Shown here: piece after piece, positions 44,679 to 54,956 of the stretch
How positions within the stretch are numbered: the first letter of the stretch is position 1
Layout of the letters: every line of letters starts with the position of its first letter
Assembly: GCA_944325875.1 (NCBI GenBank)
Contig: CALVBU010000002.1
Location: forward strand, 1 to 64,000
DNA from: Candidatus Gastranaerophilales bacterium
GTDB lineage: Bacteria > Cyanobacteriota > Vampirovibrionia > Gastranaerophilales > Gastranaerophilaceae
Direction: 5' to 3'
Length of the DNA: 64,000 bases
The notes under the pieces: model-generated
What the model saw: the letters and a program-made list of their open reading frames with translations, nothing else
Told to the model about the DNA's origin: nothing
The model's database searches: none
Translations under genes and position numbers: made by a program

Positions 44679-44693
44679 CAAGAAGGATACATT

Positions 44694-45563
44694 ATGAAAG
44701 GTATAGTATTAGCTGGCGGAGCCGGAACAAGACTTCATCCAAGCACAATAGCAGTATCAAAACAGTTAATACCGGTTTACGATAAACCAATGGTTTATCA
44801 TCCGATTTCAGTTTTAATGCTTGCAGGAATTAGAGATATTTTAATAATTTCTACACCGCAAGACTTGCCAAACTTCAAAAAACTACTTGGCGATGGCGAG
44901 GCTTATGGCGTAAAATTTTCTTACGTTGAACAACCTTCTCCTGATGGGTTAGCTCAAGCCTTTATCTTGGGAGAAGAATTTATTGGCCAAGATAATGTCG
45001 CTCTAATTCTTGGTGATAATATTTTTTATGGAGATGGTTTTTCTGCCAAATTAAAAAGAGCTTCCGAAAATGCAAATTGCGGAAAAGCTACAGTTTTTGG
45101 CTATCAAGTGAAAGATGCCCATAGATTTGGGGTTGTAGAATTTGATAATAATGGAAACGTAATTTCAATCGAAGAAAAACCGCAAAATCCAAAATCTGAT
45201 TACGCAGTAACAGGTCTTTATTTCTACGATAACAAAGTTGTTGAATATGCAAAAAGTCTAAAACCTTCACCAAGAGGGGAACTTGAAATTACAGACTTAA
45301 ACAATGTTTATTTAGCAAATGGTAATTTGAATGTAGAACTTTTAGGCAGAGGTTTTGCTTGGCTTGATACCGGAACTCATCATTCTCTATTACAAGCATC
45401 ACAATTTGTCCATTCCGTAGAAGAAAACCAAGGCATAAAAATAGCTTGCCTTGAAGAAGTAGCTTATAGAATGGGATTTGTAAACAAAGAAACACTACAA
45501 AAACATATTTCAAAATATAAAAATAACGAATATTTCAACTATGTTGCAAATATTATTAAATAG
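44694..45563 (+). CDS. rfbA: glucose-1-phosphate thymidylyltransferase
   Basis: A 289-residue nucleotidyltransferase making dTDP-glucose. The start is ATG 44694 after AGAAGGA. Motifs: [16 protein letters not shown] (3-18), [16 protein letters not shown] (about 24-39), [19 protein letters not shown] (about 81) and [11 protein letters not shown] (about 107), with [10 protein letters not shown] (about 198). It completes the rhamnose set with rfbC-B-D but is separated from them by a reversed pilin gene. Its last eight bases overlap the 3' end of the convergent 687-residue protein gene. Confidence 0.97.
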   Translation: MKGIVLAGGAGTRLHPSTIAVSKQLIPVYDKPMVYHPISVLMLAGIRDILIISTPQDLPNFKKLLGDGEAYGVKFSYVEQPSPDGLAQAFILGEEFIGQDNVALILGDNIFYGDGFSAKLKRASENANCGKATVFGYQVKDAHRFGVVEFDNNGNVISIEEKPQNPKSDYAVTGLYFYDNKVVEYAKSLKPSPRGELEITDLNNVYLANGNLNVELLGRGFAWLDTGTHHSLLQASQFVHSVEENQGIKIACLEEVAYRMGFVNKETLQKHISKYKNNEYFNYVANIIK

Positions 45564-47619
45564 CTTTAAAGCTATCTAAAAGTTTTGTTGAATTTTGAGT
45601 CTTTTGAACTGTTGTAGGTTCTGCAACTTCTTTAGAAGGCTCATTTTCATTTACAAAAAGTCTAGGATCATCGATTTTTTCCATAGCTTTCATAATACCG
45701 ATTTTACCGGCTTTCTTTTGGATATTTGTAAGCCAAGCATTAAAAGCATAAGGTATAGCAACAATAGAGCCTAATACCGGTAAACCTATTGTTGCTATTG
45801 TATTCCAGAATGTTTTATAATTACCGTAATTTATTTTTAATTCTTCCGGCATTTCCAAACCTAATTTATTAATAGACTTACGTGATTTCATTTTCAGAAT
45901 ATCAAATGTCAAATGTCTTCCCCAAGTTGGAATAAAACCTTTTTTAAAATGATTATTTAATACTTCCTTTATAGTCTTTTTATCAGAGCAATTAAATAAA
46001 ATATTTCCACATTCTTCCTTAAATGCATCATATACTTTTTTAAATTCAGGGTGTTTTTTAAGCTCATCAACACCGTTAATTAGTATATTATTAAAGTCTT
46101 TTCTTAAATTTTTATCACTTTTTAAAAGATTGTAACCTTTATCAATAATTTCTCTAAACGGTGAATTTTTATCGATAGTCAGGTTTGAGAAAGTTTTAAT
46201 TAGCTTATCAATTGGCAATTTACCTTTTACCAGTGCGATACCTAAACCAGCTATAGCTGCTGAATACAAAAGACCGAATACTGTCCCAAATGCTTGTTTG
46301 GCAATTTCAGTTCCAGCCTCTATATCTTCAGAATAGCGTTGAGACATTTCATCAATTTCATCAAATGCCATAAACACTTTTTCCTGCAAATGTTTTGCAT
46401 CCTGAAGCTGCTTATCTGAAATCTCAGTTTCTTCCTTCAAAATCTTTAAGACTTTTTCATTCTTTTTTAATTCTTCTTTTCTATATTTTTCGTATTCCTT
46501 TACATCTTTAAAATATGTGCCGAGAAATGCAAAATTTTCTCCGATTTTTTTCAAGAAAGATTTTTTCTGATCTTCTGCCTTAACATCTTTTGCTTGAGCT
46601 TTTTGCTCCTCATTAAATGCCATTAATGCAGCAGGATCTTTCATCAAATCTTGTCGAGCTTTATATCTTCCAATACGAGACGCTGTCTTTTGTACAGCAG
46701 TTCCAGCTGTCAATAAAGAAAGTGTCGTAAGCGTAGTTGCTACAATAGATACAATCTGGCTATACTTAGCAGTTTTACCACCAAATAGTTTTAAAAATTT
46801 ATTCAACGCAAATCCGACTGGTGCAGCTAAAATTGCAGAAAACACACCTAATGTATCAAAAGCATTCTCTGCATTTTCTGAATATTCTTCCGCTCTAATA
46901 TTGATATCTTTTACTGCATCAATTATTAACTCTTTATCTTCATCGGCTTTCGCTAGCTGTTCTACTGTATAATTTTTCGATTTTAATTTTTCAATATATG
47001 TATCATCTTTTTGTCTTTGACATTCTTCATATGCCTTTTTATCTTTAAAAATCTGTTTTATGTTAGAAAAACTTTCTAAAAAAGTTTTCTTTTCTTTTTC
47101 ATCAGGAAATTCTTCAGCTTTTTTCTCGGCAGCAGCAATTTGTTCAGGGGTATAAATTACAAAGTTTCTGACATCTTGTAATTCATTTTGTTTTGCTTGA
47201 AATCTACCAATTCTTGATGCTTCTTTTTGCTTTGCAGTACCCCACATTATAAATCCAGTACTTACAAGAAAAGTTGAAATAAAACTTCCTAAATTAAGAA
47301 TAGTTGCAGCTTTTTGAGATTTCATCTTCATTCCAAGAAGCGGCAAAAACGAAAGCGGTAAAAGTGCAAAAACACTCATTGTAGATGAGAACATCTCCAT
47401 ATCTTCGCAATTATTTTCCGAACGGTTATCAAGCATTTCAGCAGCTCGAATAACAGTTTTTGCTCTAGCTTCTGTCAATTCAATTTTATCTTTAGACAAG
47501 CTTAAATTTTTAGCAAGATAATGTTTTTGAGCTTTTTCATCAGCCTGTTGCTGTTCCCATTTGTCATATATATTATAATTTTGTTTTACTTCACGTACGG
47601 AATTTATAAATTGTCCCAT
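45556..47619 (-). CDS. membrane protein built from three copies of one module, unknown function
   Basis: A 687-residue protein with no recognised domain but clear internal repetition. Each unit has a charged helix with an SEN/SED-type segment, two hydrophobic spans, and a basic motif: [18 protein letters not shown] (127-144), [18 protein letters not shown] (306-323) and the diverged [18 protein letters not shown] (631-648). Between units are Lys/Glu-rich helices sharing FKDxKxYExxR (about 191-201 and 370-380). The third unit is interrupted by about 150 extra residues. A tail rich in Glu/Thr follows. Last gene of a four-gene operon, 64 bases after the ATPase gene; no clear ribosome binding site at its ATG. 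Confidence 0.8.
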   Translation of the reverse strand: MGQFINSVREVKQNYNIYDKWEQQQADEKAQKHYLAKNLSLSKDKIELTEARAKTVIRAAEMLDNRSENNCEDMEMFSSTMSVFALLPLSFLPLLGMKMKSQKAATILNLGSFISTFLVSTGFIMWGTAKQKEASRIGRFQAKQNELQDVRNFVIYTPEQIAAAEKKAEEFPDEKEKKTFLESFSNIKQIFKDKKAYEECQRQKDDTYIEKLKSKNYTVEQLAKADEDKELIIDAVKDINIRAEEYSENAENAFDTLGVFSAILAAPVGFALNKFLKLFGGKTAKYSQIVSIVATTLTTLSLLTAGTAVQKTASRIGRYKARQDLMKDPAALMAFNEEQKAQAKDVKAEDQKKSFLKKIGENFAFLGTYFKDVKEYEKYRKEELKKNEKVLKILKEETEISDKQLQDAKHLQEKVFMAFDEIDEMSQRYSEDIEAGTEIAKQAFGTVFGLLYSAAIAGLGIALVKGKLPIDKLIKTFSNLTIDKNSPFREIIDKGYNLLKSDKNLRKDFNNILINGVDELKKHPEFKKVYDAFKEECGNILFNCSDKKTIKEVLNNHFKKGFIPTWGRHLTFDILKMKSRKSINKLGLEMPEELKINYGNYKTFWNTIATIGLPVLGSIVAIPYAFNAWLTNIQKKAGKIGIMKAMEKIDDPRLFVNENEPSKEVAEPTTVQKTQNSTKLLDSFKAI

Positions 47620-47683
47620 CTATGCACACATAAATTAACAGGCTACCTACATGTATAAAAAAACAAAAACAAAATAAAAATTG

Positions 47684-50659
47684 CTAACCTAATTTTATAC
47701 CATTAAGTTGGCAAAAAGATTTTAATACATTTTTAGCTTTTTCTATTTCTATATGAACATAATTATTTCTAGTCTGGCGAACATATTCTGAAGCTTTGAA
47801 ATACATTTTCGCTGCACCGTTCAAATATTCCTGCTGTTGAGGAGATGATATCAAACCAATTTCTTGGAAATACTTCCCGTATAAAAGAAGTAAACGAGAC
47901 AATAAATCATTTAAATTGAATTTTTTCGCCAGTAATATTGCACTTTCCAAATTCATCTTAGCAGTTTCAAAGTCTGAAGTTGCCATTGATGCTTTAACAA
48001 TAATTGTCTTCAATAGAATTGTAAAGAAGTAGTTATCAATCTTAGGATTTTGAGCAACTTCCAAAGCTTGGGAGGCAATTTCTTGAGCCGCATAAGGACC
48101 TTCTGTAATCAAAGCACCCTCAGCTATCAAATACCAAGTTAACAATGCCCCAAGTGCCATTTTTTCTTTAGAGAAATATGTAATCTGGTCATTATAAATT
48201 TCCATCGCATGCTTTGTTTGATTGTTATCTTTAAAGATTTTTCCAAGCAAAGATTTCAACATATTTTTAGTAAAATTGTCACCGGCATTATTTGCAAAAG
48301 TTACAACTTGGAATAAGTCTTCTTGCAGACCATTATATCGTTTCCGCATAAAGTTGTTGATTATATTTATTAAATTCCAACGCAAAATTGCTTCATCATC
48401 CATAAAGTTTTCACGATAATTTTTCAAAATTTCTTCAAGCAACTTTTCTGATGATGTATAATCACCCTTCATAGTATTTGCAAATGCAAGGCCTAACTTA
48501 CACTTACAAATGAATAAATTATCACTTATATTATTACGTTCGATGATGTCAAACAAAATTGTAAGAATCTCAAAAGAGCGATCATTACCTTGAAGTATTA
48601 AAGCATTTGCTAAAATCAAATATGTTTTTAACCAACTTTCATATAGAAAATCAAACGGAATATTTTGTTTTGTATATGTTTTGCCTAAATACGCATCAAA
48701 TACCGGCATAATCTCATTATCAATCATATTTATGATTTGACCGCAATTACCGATATACAACAATGAATTAAGTTTTGAACACTTAACGAGTGCTGTTTCC
48801 AAATCCATATCAGCATTAATTTTTGACAATACAACATCTACGCATTCAACATTTCCAAAATAATTACCGACTCTTTCGCAACAATGAGCCATATAGCCAA
48901 GTAATTCAATTTCTCTTGGTGTATCACCAATAGCCTGAGCATTGGCAATAGCATCCGGAAGATAATCCATTGCCTCTTTAGGATTAAAATCTGCAAGAAG
49001 CTTACCTAATCTTTCTGAAATATTATATCGAGTCTTTAAAGTTGCACTCTCATCCAATTCGTTTATCAATGCAAGACATTGTTTTTGCGAAATTGCATAC
49101 AGATTTGTATCACCAATATACGCAGCAAGTCTTGTATTCCTTGTCCAAATATCAAGTGCAAGTTTAGGATGTTTTAAATTTTGAGCGATAATTCCAAATA
49201 TTGCATTTGAATTTAATGTAAAGTTACCTAATGCATTACAAACTTTCGTATTTAAATCAATAAAACCTTCATCATTCTTAGCAGTTTTAATGATTGTCTC
49301 CCACAAAAGTAAATCTTTAAACTGATAAAATATATCACTCAATGGAGATATAAAGTTTGATTGTTCAAGATAAGCAACAACATCACTAAATCGAGCATCA
49401 TTAAATCCAAATATTTGCTTCATCAAATTTAAATTTATCTTATCTCCAAGAATTGCTGATGCAATCAAAAATACATAAGCCGTTTTATTTGTTTCATTCA
49501 AAACTCTTAAACGTTCACTTATTAAATCCAAATATGTCTCAGGCAATTTGAATGTAAAATCTGAAATCTGACAATCAAATCTCAAACTTAACGCCTGTTC
49601 CAAAAATGCAGGATTTCCATGAGACGCCATGAAAATGTTACGTTTTTCGGTATCATTCATATAAGGAAAACCTTGAACAGTTTCCTCTTTTTGTTTTACA
49701 AACTCAATCATCTGAGCTGGTGTAAACTGAGATATACTTATATCCAAATATACATCATTAGCAGTTTTTTCAGCTAAATTAAAATACCCTTTAGCAGGCT
49801 TTGGCTCGTTATATAAAAGAAGTAAATTTAACTCACTCCAAATACTTTCTTTTTTGATAAATTCACTCAAAAACTCATAAGAAAAACCGTCAATATTTTC
49901 AAAATTATCAACAACAATTACAAACTTGCTATATGAAATAATTTTTTCAAAAACTTTATTTAATAAGTCAAAAGTTTTTGCCTTATTTACATGTAATTCT
50001 TCAAATGTTCCCATCTGAGAAGGATAAAGGAAATTCAAGAAATCAAAAACTTCAGCATGATTTAAATAAGGAAATTCATTTTGGAAAAATTTAGTTGCAT
50101 CTTTTTTAAATTTTAAACTATTCAAACAAAAATTTGGAAGATTAAAAAGATTCAACATCATATCCTGAATTAAACCTCCAGGAGTAAGCTGCGTAATTGG
50201 AGTACATTTTCCATAAAACCAAACAAAATGCTTATCTTTCAAAGCATTCATAACATGAGACAATACAACACTTTTTCCAATTCCTCTATCACCACTTAAG
50301 GATAGAACTTTTTTTGAATGATCTAATATTCCTTTAACAATAGTATTTTTAGCAGCTTCTTGACTTACAAACTTCGCAGGATAACCAAAGTCACTAAAGT
50401 TTTCAGGAATAACCTCTTTTACACTCATTGGTTCTGTAAAAGGATAACTACATTTGCGGCATTTTTTTGCATTTAATTGGTTTATACTATTACACTCTGG
50501 ACAGAGTTTTAATAACTCTTCACCACATTTGCGGCATACGAGATCAAAAATCGAATTTACGGTATGACAATTCTTGCAAATCAAGCCTGTTCTTGTTTTG
50601 CAATATGGACATTTGAGAGTGTTATCCGGAATCGTTTTTTTACAGATTGGACATTTCAT
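47684..50659 (-). CDS. zinc-ribbon / P-loop ATPase / TPR protein (STAND-like)
   Basis: A 991-residue cytoplasmic protein. Residues 1-75 hold three zinc ribbons of CxxC-x(11-12)-CxxC type (starting CPIC, CKNC, CPEC). An AAA/STAND-type ATPase follows: Walker A GDRGIGKSVV (about 122-131), Walker B-like FVIVVDNFEN (about 246-255), and an FTPAQMIEF arginine-side region. From about residue 370 to the end are TPR-like helical repeats. This order is that of signal-transducing ATPases (as in regulators with AAA plus TPR), but no DNA-binding, cyclase or kinase output is seen. It lies 14 bases after a sigma-type factor gene, suggesting it senses or scaffolds for it. Confidence 0.85.
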   Translation of the reverse strand: MKCPICKKTIPDNTLKCPYCKTRTGLICKNCHTVNSIFDLVCRKCGEELLKLCPECNSINQLNAKKCRKCSYPFTEPMSVKEVIPENFSDFGYPAKFVSQEAAKNTIVKGILDHSKKVLSLSGDRGIGKSVVLSHVMNALKDKHFVWFYGKCTPITQLTPGGLIQDMMLNLFNLPNFCLNSLKFKKDATKFFQNEFPYLNHAEVFDFLNFLYPSQMGTFEELHVNKAKTFDLLNKVFEKIISYSKFVIVVDNFENIDGFSYEFLSEFIKKESIWSELNLLLLYNEPKPAKGYFNLAEKTANDVYLDISISQFTPAQMIEFVKQKEETVQGFPYMNDTEKRNIFMASHGNPAFLEQALSLRFDCQISDFTFKLPETYLDLISERLRVLNETNKTAYVFLIASAILGDKINLNLMKQIFGFNDARFSDVVAYLEQSNFISPLSDIFYQFKDLLLWETIIKTAKNDEGFIDLNTKVCNALGNFTLNSNAIFGIIAQNLKHPKLALDIWTRNTRLAAYIGDTNLYAISQKQCLALINELDESATLKTRYNISERLGKLLADFNPKEAMDYLPDAIANAQAIGDTPREIELLGYMAHCCERVGNYFGNVECVDVVLSKINADMDLETALVKCSKLNSLLYIGNCGQIINMIDNEIMPVFDAYLGKTYTKQNIPFDFLYESWLKTYLILANALILQGNDRSFEILTILFDIIERNNISDNLFICKCKLGLAFANTMKGDYTSSEKLLEEILKNYRENFMDDEAILRWNLINIINNFMRKRYNGLQEDLFQVVTFANNAGDNFTKNMLKSLLGKIFKDNNQTKHAMEIYNDQITYFSKEKMALGALLTWYLIAEGALITEGPYAAQEIASQALEVAQNPKIDNYFFTILLKTIIVKASMATSDFETAKMNLESAILLAKKFNLNDLLSRLLLLYGKYFQEIGLISSPQQQEYLNGAAKMYFKASEYVRQTRNNYVHIEIEKAKNVLKSFCQLNGIKLG

Positions 50660-50673
50660 AGTTAAATTCCCGT

Positions 50674-51246
50674 TTAATTAAACGCCTCTTTAACCTTTTC
50701 CATCATTTTAAACAATCTTTTAGAAATTTCTGGCTGTGATAAACTTAACTCTGAAGCAATTTCCTTCTGGGTCATACCTTCATCATAACGCAATTTATAA
50801 ATTCTTAAATATTGTTTATCTGGTTCGGCTTCATTTATTAAGTATACCGCGTCAACAATTTTTTGCAAAATTTCTTTTTGTATAGCTATATCTTCAGGAT
50901 TGCTCTCATAATCAACCTGAGGATATGAAATAACTACACTAGAATAACCATCACTCTTAGAATCACTCTCTGTTGAATCAATAGATGTTGTCTTAACAGG
51001 TTCAAAGCCTTCTCTAGTACGTCTTAATCTGCCGGTATCTTTTAGCACATTCAATATACTTGTAGTGGCTATTTTACGAAGATATGCTTCTAATGTAACA
51101 TCAGATGTAATCGTATTTACAATAGGCATTGAACGCTTGCACATTTCATTAAAGAAATCATCGTACAAGTCCTCATTGTTAAGAAACTTTCTATCGTTCT
51201 TTATAATCCTCTCTATTAAATTTAACTTGTCCTGAGTTAATTCCAC
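50674..51246 (-). CDS. sigma-70/ECF-like RNA polymerase sigma factor
   Basis: A 190-residue protein starting at GTG 51246 after AAGGAAA. The N-terminal half has a region 2-like helix set (LEAYLRKIATTSILNVLKD, about 49-67, then GRLRRTREGF). A Ser/Asp-rich linker (about 85-110) leads to region 4: YKLRYDEGMTQKEIASELSL and SQPEISKRLFKMMEKVKE (about 152-187), a typical helix-turn-helix. Shorter region 2 than usual makes it a divergent member. It sits between the TonB-like gene (35 bases) and the ATPase/TPR gene, and may direct this operon's own expression. Confidence 0.78.
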   Translation of the reverse strand: MELTQDKLNLIERIIKNDRKFLNNEDLYDDFFNEMCKRSMPIVNTITSDVTLEAYLRKIATTSILNVLKDTGRLRRTREGFEPVKTTSIDSTESDSKSDGYSSVVISYPQVDYESNPEDIAIQKEILQKIVDAVYLINEAEPDKQYLRIYKLRYDEGMTQKEIASELSLSQPEISKRLFKMMEKVKEAFN

Positions 51247-51281
51247 TTAAAATTTCCTTATCTTACAGCATTATAGCATAA

Positions 51282-54200
51282 TTAAAAATTAATGATAAGT
51301 GCTAACCGGAAATCTGGGGTAGGAACCTCTCCAGTAGCGGGTTTGATAACATTTAATGTATCTTTAACAGTTTGTAACACAATGTTATCTATTTGAGTTG
51401 AACCACTGGATTTGATTATTTTTGAATCCTTTAACACCCCATCATTACTCAATTGTAAATCTATTTTCATCTGATTTGAATAAGCATATTCTGTTACAAG
51501 TAACAAATCACTTGATAGTGACAATTTTATACTTTTACCAGCAGTCTGCAAATATTTCTTGATATTATCACTATAAGACAAATAATCAGGTACTTCCCAA
51601 GAAAGCTTAGTAACACCAGTTACAGCAGAAGCTGGAGTTGTTGGTTTAGATTGAGATGCAGCTTTAGCAATGTTCGATTCTTTTTTAACATTAACGGGCT
51701 CTTTTTGAGCTGCAGGCAAAGTTTGAACTTCCGGAGTATTTGCCAAAATATCAGTATTGTCAGATCCTTCAGACACAGCAGGTGCTGGCGGAAGTGCTTC
51801 TTCTGGAACTTCCTGAGCAAGAGGTTCAGCATCTGATGACGCTCCTTTATTCTTCATTGAAAATCCGATAAAACTACCAACCACAAGGACTGCTGCAACA
51901 GCTGCAACTGCAATCATTTTTACCGGCAATTTTTGTGTATGCTGATAAATTGAAGGAATTTTATTTAAGTCATTATTTAAAGAATCAAAACTTTCAATCT
52001 CTACATCATCATTGTGATTTTCATCAAATAAAGTTCCTAAATCGCTACTTTCTGAATTTACATCTTGAGGAGATTCTTTTTCAACAATATTTTCAGACTC
52101 AACAATAGCTTCTTCTACAGGCCCTTCTTCAGGAAGTTGGCTAATATCCTCAGGGATATCAGATTCAGAAAAATCATCTATTGATGGAATTTCTGAGCTA
52201 TCAGCATTTACAGATGCTGACTCATCAGGTTTAGTCAAAGCTTCAAAATCTGTCACCGGAACTTCATCTTCTGAGCCATCTACGACTTGTTCCACAATAT
52301 CAGCTTCAGTAAGATTTTGGATATCTTCTGCAGATGGAGTATTTTTATTTTCTGAAATTTCTGAAGGAATTTGCTCACTACCAGTAGTTCCATCCGACAA
52401 AGTTACCTCAGCAGAATCCATCCCCATATCCATATCCATACCCATAGAATCAAAATCAGGAATAGCATCTAACTCGGCTGAGAGCTCACCCTCATCTATA
52501 TCATTTTCAGGTTCTGGTTCTTTTTTCGCAACAGGAGGAGGAGTCATGGCATCCAATTCTGATAACTCAAGAGGTTCTAAAGTTGGAGAGTCTTTACTAA
52601 TCTTCGGCATTGGAGCCATGTTATCAGTCAATGAAATACTATCCATATCATAAGATTCTGCTTTAACTTCTTCCATAGGAAGAGGTTCTAACGGAGTAAA
52701 GTCATTCATACTCAATACCGGTACAGTTTCTTCAGCATTTAACTCGTTGTAGCAAGGCTCTTCTTTAGATAATTCAATATTATTAAATTCAATAGTTTCA
52801 CTAATATTTTTATCTAAATCATTTGGAACAGCATTCACATTGGAAATATCCAGCACTTCCATCTCATCTTGGGATGAACCACTATCTTCAAAAGTAATAG
52901 GAGATTGATTAATTGAATCAAAATTTATTGCACCTTCAGACAAAGAATTTTGCATTCCCATATCTTGAGAATCCAAAGAATTATCTAATACTTCCACATC
53001 TGAAGTATCTGAATTATCAGAATCGCCAAAATCCATATCTGCAAAGAAATCATCAGGATTTCCGACTTCAAAAGAGTGACTTGCCTCTTCAACAGGAGCT
53101 TCTACAGTATTAACAGTTTCATTTTCTAAAATTTCATTTGAAGCATTAACTTGACTATTGTCCATAAGTGGAATTTCTGATTTAGCTTCTGAATTTACAG
53201 TTTCATCAATAGCATCTACAGCACTAAACATTGACTCATTTGTAAACATATCAGTTACATCATCGCCATTAATTCCATTTAATGCGGCTTCAGGATTTTT
53301 AGCCAATCCTTCTGAAAGTTCCATATCTTGAACCTCTGCAGACATGTTAGGAAGATCAAGAATACTATCAGCAGCAGCAACACCCTCAGCTAATCCTGCA
53401 GCCAAGGTTTCAGCCCCCTCTATAGCCAAGGCTTCACCTGTACCAATTGCAGCATTCATTGTATCAGAAAGAATATCCCCAACAGGAGCCTCTGGAAGAC
53501 TTATATCTTTATCCTCAGTAATTTGTTTTTCTTCCACTTCTTGCGGAGCTGGTGCTATATCATCAATAGTAGCATCTATTATATTTTTCTGAGCAATTTC
53601 TTCTGGAACGGTTACATCAGGAGAACGTTCTGCTTTATATGATAAAATTTCAAAATTTTCAAATTCGATAAATCTATCCCTTAGCATAGAACTTTTGCTC
53701 AAATACTTCAACAATTCTTTCATTTCTTCTTTTGAAGCATTCTGATCAACAACTGATACCATTAAAGTTTCAGCCATATTATTAATATCTTCTGATAAAG
53801 ATTGTGTTCTATTACCTTTAAAATTTTCAATAAATGCTTTTAAATTTATCGGTGCAGTAAGTTTTTCTTTTTCAATAAAATAATAATCAGCATTTTGATT
53901 ATTTTTATTAATCAATTGAGGTTCAAAGAAACCTAAAAATTTAACATGAGAGCTGTCTTCTGCTAGAAGGAATACTAAATAAATATCTGGAACAATTTCA
54001 TATTCAAAATGGGATTTTGGAATAAAGATTTGATTTTCGTCAAATACAACACGAACATCAATATGAATATTAGAAAGCATAATATCTGAAATATCAAATT
54101 CTTCAAGAAGTTTATGAACATTATGCAAATTATAAGTTTTATCGGTACTTATGTTTTCTAATGCCAAATATTTTAAACCAAGCTCAGCTCCTAAAGCATT

Positions 54201-54311
54201 GATATAAGCTCTACCCTTAATATCTTTATTAAGAAGTCCGTTAGTTAATATCCCAGCTTCTTTCTTATCATTCTCTTCTACATAAATTAAAGTTTCTTGT
54301 TCCATGCCCAT
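51282..54311 (-). CDS. single-span protein with large acidic N-terminal part and TonB-like C-terminus
   Basis: A 1009-residue protein. Residues 1-225 look globular and cytoplasmic (no signal peptide). Residues about 230-785 are low-complexity, rich in Glu, Asp, Ser and Pro, probably disordered. One membrane span at about 790-812 (MIAVAAVAAVLVVGSFIGF) is followed by a Pro/Ala linker, and the last 100 residues (about 905-1009) resemble a TonB/TolA C-terminal domain (IDLQLSNDGVLKDSKIIKSS onward). So the TonB-like end would face the periplasm while about 790 residues stay inside, unlike classical TonB with its short cytoplasmic start. GGAGGAA ribosome binding site; first gene of the operon. Confidence 0.75.
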   Translation of the reverse strand: MGMEQETLIYVEENDKKEAGILTNGLLNKDIKGRAYINALGAELGLKYLALENISTDKTYNLHNVHKLLEEFDISDIMLSNIHIDVRVVFDENQIFIPKSHFEYEIVPDIYLVFLLAEDSSHVKFLGFFEPQLINKNNQNADYYFIEKEKLTAPINLKAFIENFKGNRTQSLSEDINNMAETLMVSVVDQNASKEEMKELLKYLSKSSMLRDRFIEFENFEILSYKAERSPDVTVPEEIAQKNIIDATIDDIAPAPQEVEEKQITEDKDISLPEAPVGDILSDTMNAAIGTGEALAIEGAETLAAGLAEGVAAADSILDLPNMSAEVQDMELSEGLAKNPEAALNGINGDDVTDMFTNESMFSAVDAIDETVNSEAKSEIPLMDNSQVNASNEILENETVNTVEAPVEEASHSFEVGNPDDFFADMDFGDSDNSDTSDVEVLDNSLDSQDMGMQNSLSEGAINFDSINQSPITFEDSGSSQDEMEVLDISNVNAVPNDLDKNISETIEFNNIELSKEEPCYNELNAEETVPVLSMNDFTPLEPLPMEEVKAESYDMDSISLTDNMAPMPKISKDSPTLEPLELSELDAMTPPPVAKKEPEPENDIDEGELSAELDAIPDFDSMGMDMDMGMDSAEVTLSDGTTGSEQIPSEISENKNTPSAEDIQNLTEADIVEQVVDGSEDEVPVTDFEALTKPDESASVNADSSEIPSIDDFSESDIPEDISQLPEEGPVEEAIVESENIVEKESPQDVNSESSDLGTLFDENHNDDVEIESFDSLNNDLNKIPSIYQHTQKLPVKMIAVAAVAAVLVVGSFIGFSMKNKGASSDAEPLAQEVPEEALPPAPAVSEGSDNTDILANTPEVQTLPAAQKEPVNVKKESNIAKAASQSKPTTPASAVTGVTKLSWEVPDYLSYSDNIKKYLQTAGKSIKLSLSSDLLLVTEYAYSNQMKIDLQLSNDGVLKDSKIIKSSGSTQIDNIVLQTVKDTLNVIKPATGEVPTPDFRLALIINF

Positions 54312-54482
54312 TTATTATTCCTCCTATTAATATTGATTACACATGGTGTAAAAATATTCCAATTATCCTGTAAAGATTTGTAAAGATTATTGTAAAATAT
54401 TTCAAATTGCGTCAAAATTAAATTGTCAGTCGTTTTAGTAATGGTAACCAAAAGTGTGTAGTTATAAAGGAGGTTTTCGCTC

Positions 54483-54908
54483 ATGATTAGTCCAGTCTCT
54501 AATTTAAGTTTTAAAGGAGATGTTCAAGCTTCCGATTGGCAAAAGCTAATTGAAAGTGACGGGCAATACACTCAAAAACCAGCTGATAATGCAAAACCAG
54601 ATAGGGTTGAATTATCAACTGATGCAAATCAAAAAGATAAAAAAGGTGGAAAAGTTGGAAAAACTCTTGGAAGTATAGTTGGCGGAGTAATTGTTGCCGG
54701 CTTAGCTTTATACGGACTAACAAAAGGAAACATCCTAAAAGTAGATAAAGATGCAAAAGGGCTAGCTAAAATTGGAAGCTATCTTGCTGAAGTCGGAGAT
54801 TGGATCGGTACAAAAATGATTGATCCTTTACTAGGTTTGTTTAAAGGTAAAAAAGCAGCAGACACTGCAAAAGACGCAACAGATGCCGCTCAAGGATTAA
54901 TTGCATAG
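54483..54908 (+). CDS. small protein with glycine-rich membrane span, unknown function
   Basis: A 141-residue protein with a strong AAAGGAGG ribosome binding site. It starts MISPVSNLSFKGDVQ, is hydrophilic to about residue 55, then has one Gly-rich hydrophobic span (LGSIVGGVIVAGLALYGLTK, about 64-83), followed by a basic/amphipathic part with an Ala-rich end (AADTAKDATDAAQGLIA). No signal peptide cleavage site. It is divergent from the TonB-like operon with 171 bases between, so the two may share control. It is closed by a bidirectional terminator with hemW. Confidence 0.75.
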   Translation: MISPVSNLSFKGDVQASDWQKLIESDGQYTQKPADNAKPDRVELSTDANQKDKKGGKVGKTLGSIVGGVIVAGLALYGLTKGNILKVDKDAKGLAKIGSYLAEVGDWIGTKMIDPLLGLFKGKKAADTAKDATDAAQGLIA

Positions 54909-54926
54909 TTAAAAAATTATAAATAA

Positions 54927-54956
54927 AAAAACTCCGAATTAATCGGAGTTTTTTAT
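54927..54956. terminator. bidirectional intrinsic terminator
   Basis: An 11-bp perfect stem (54927-54937 with 54943-54953), core ACTCCGA, with A and T runs, between the small divergent gene and convergent hemW. Confidence 0.92.
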
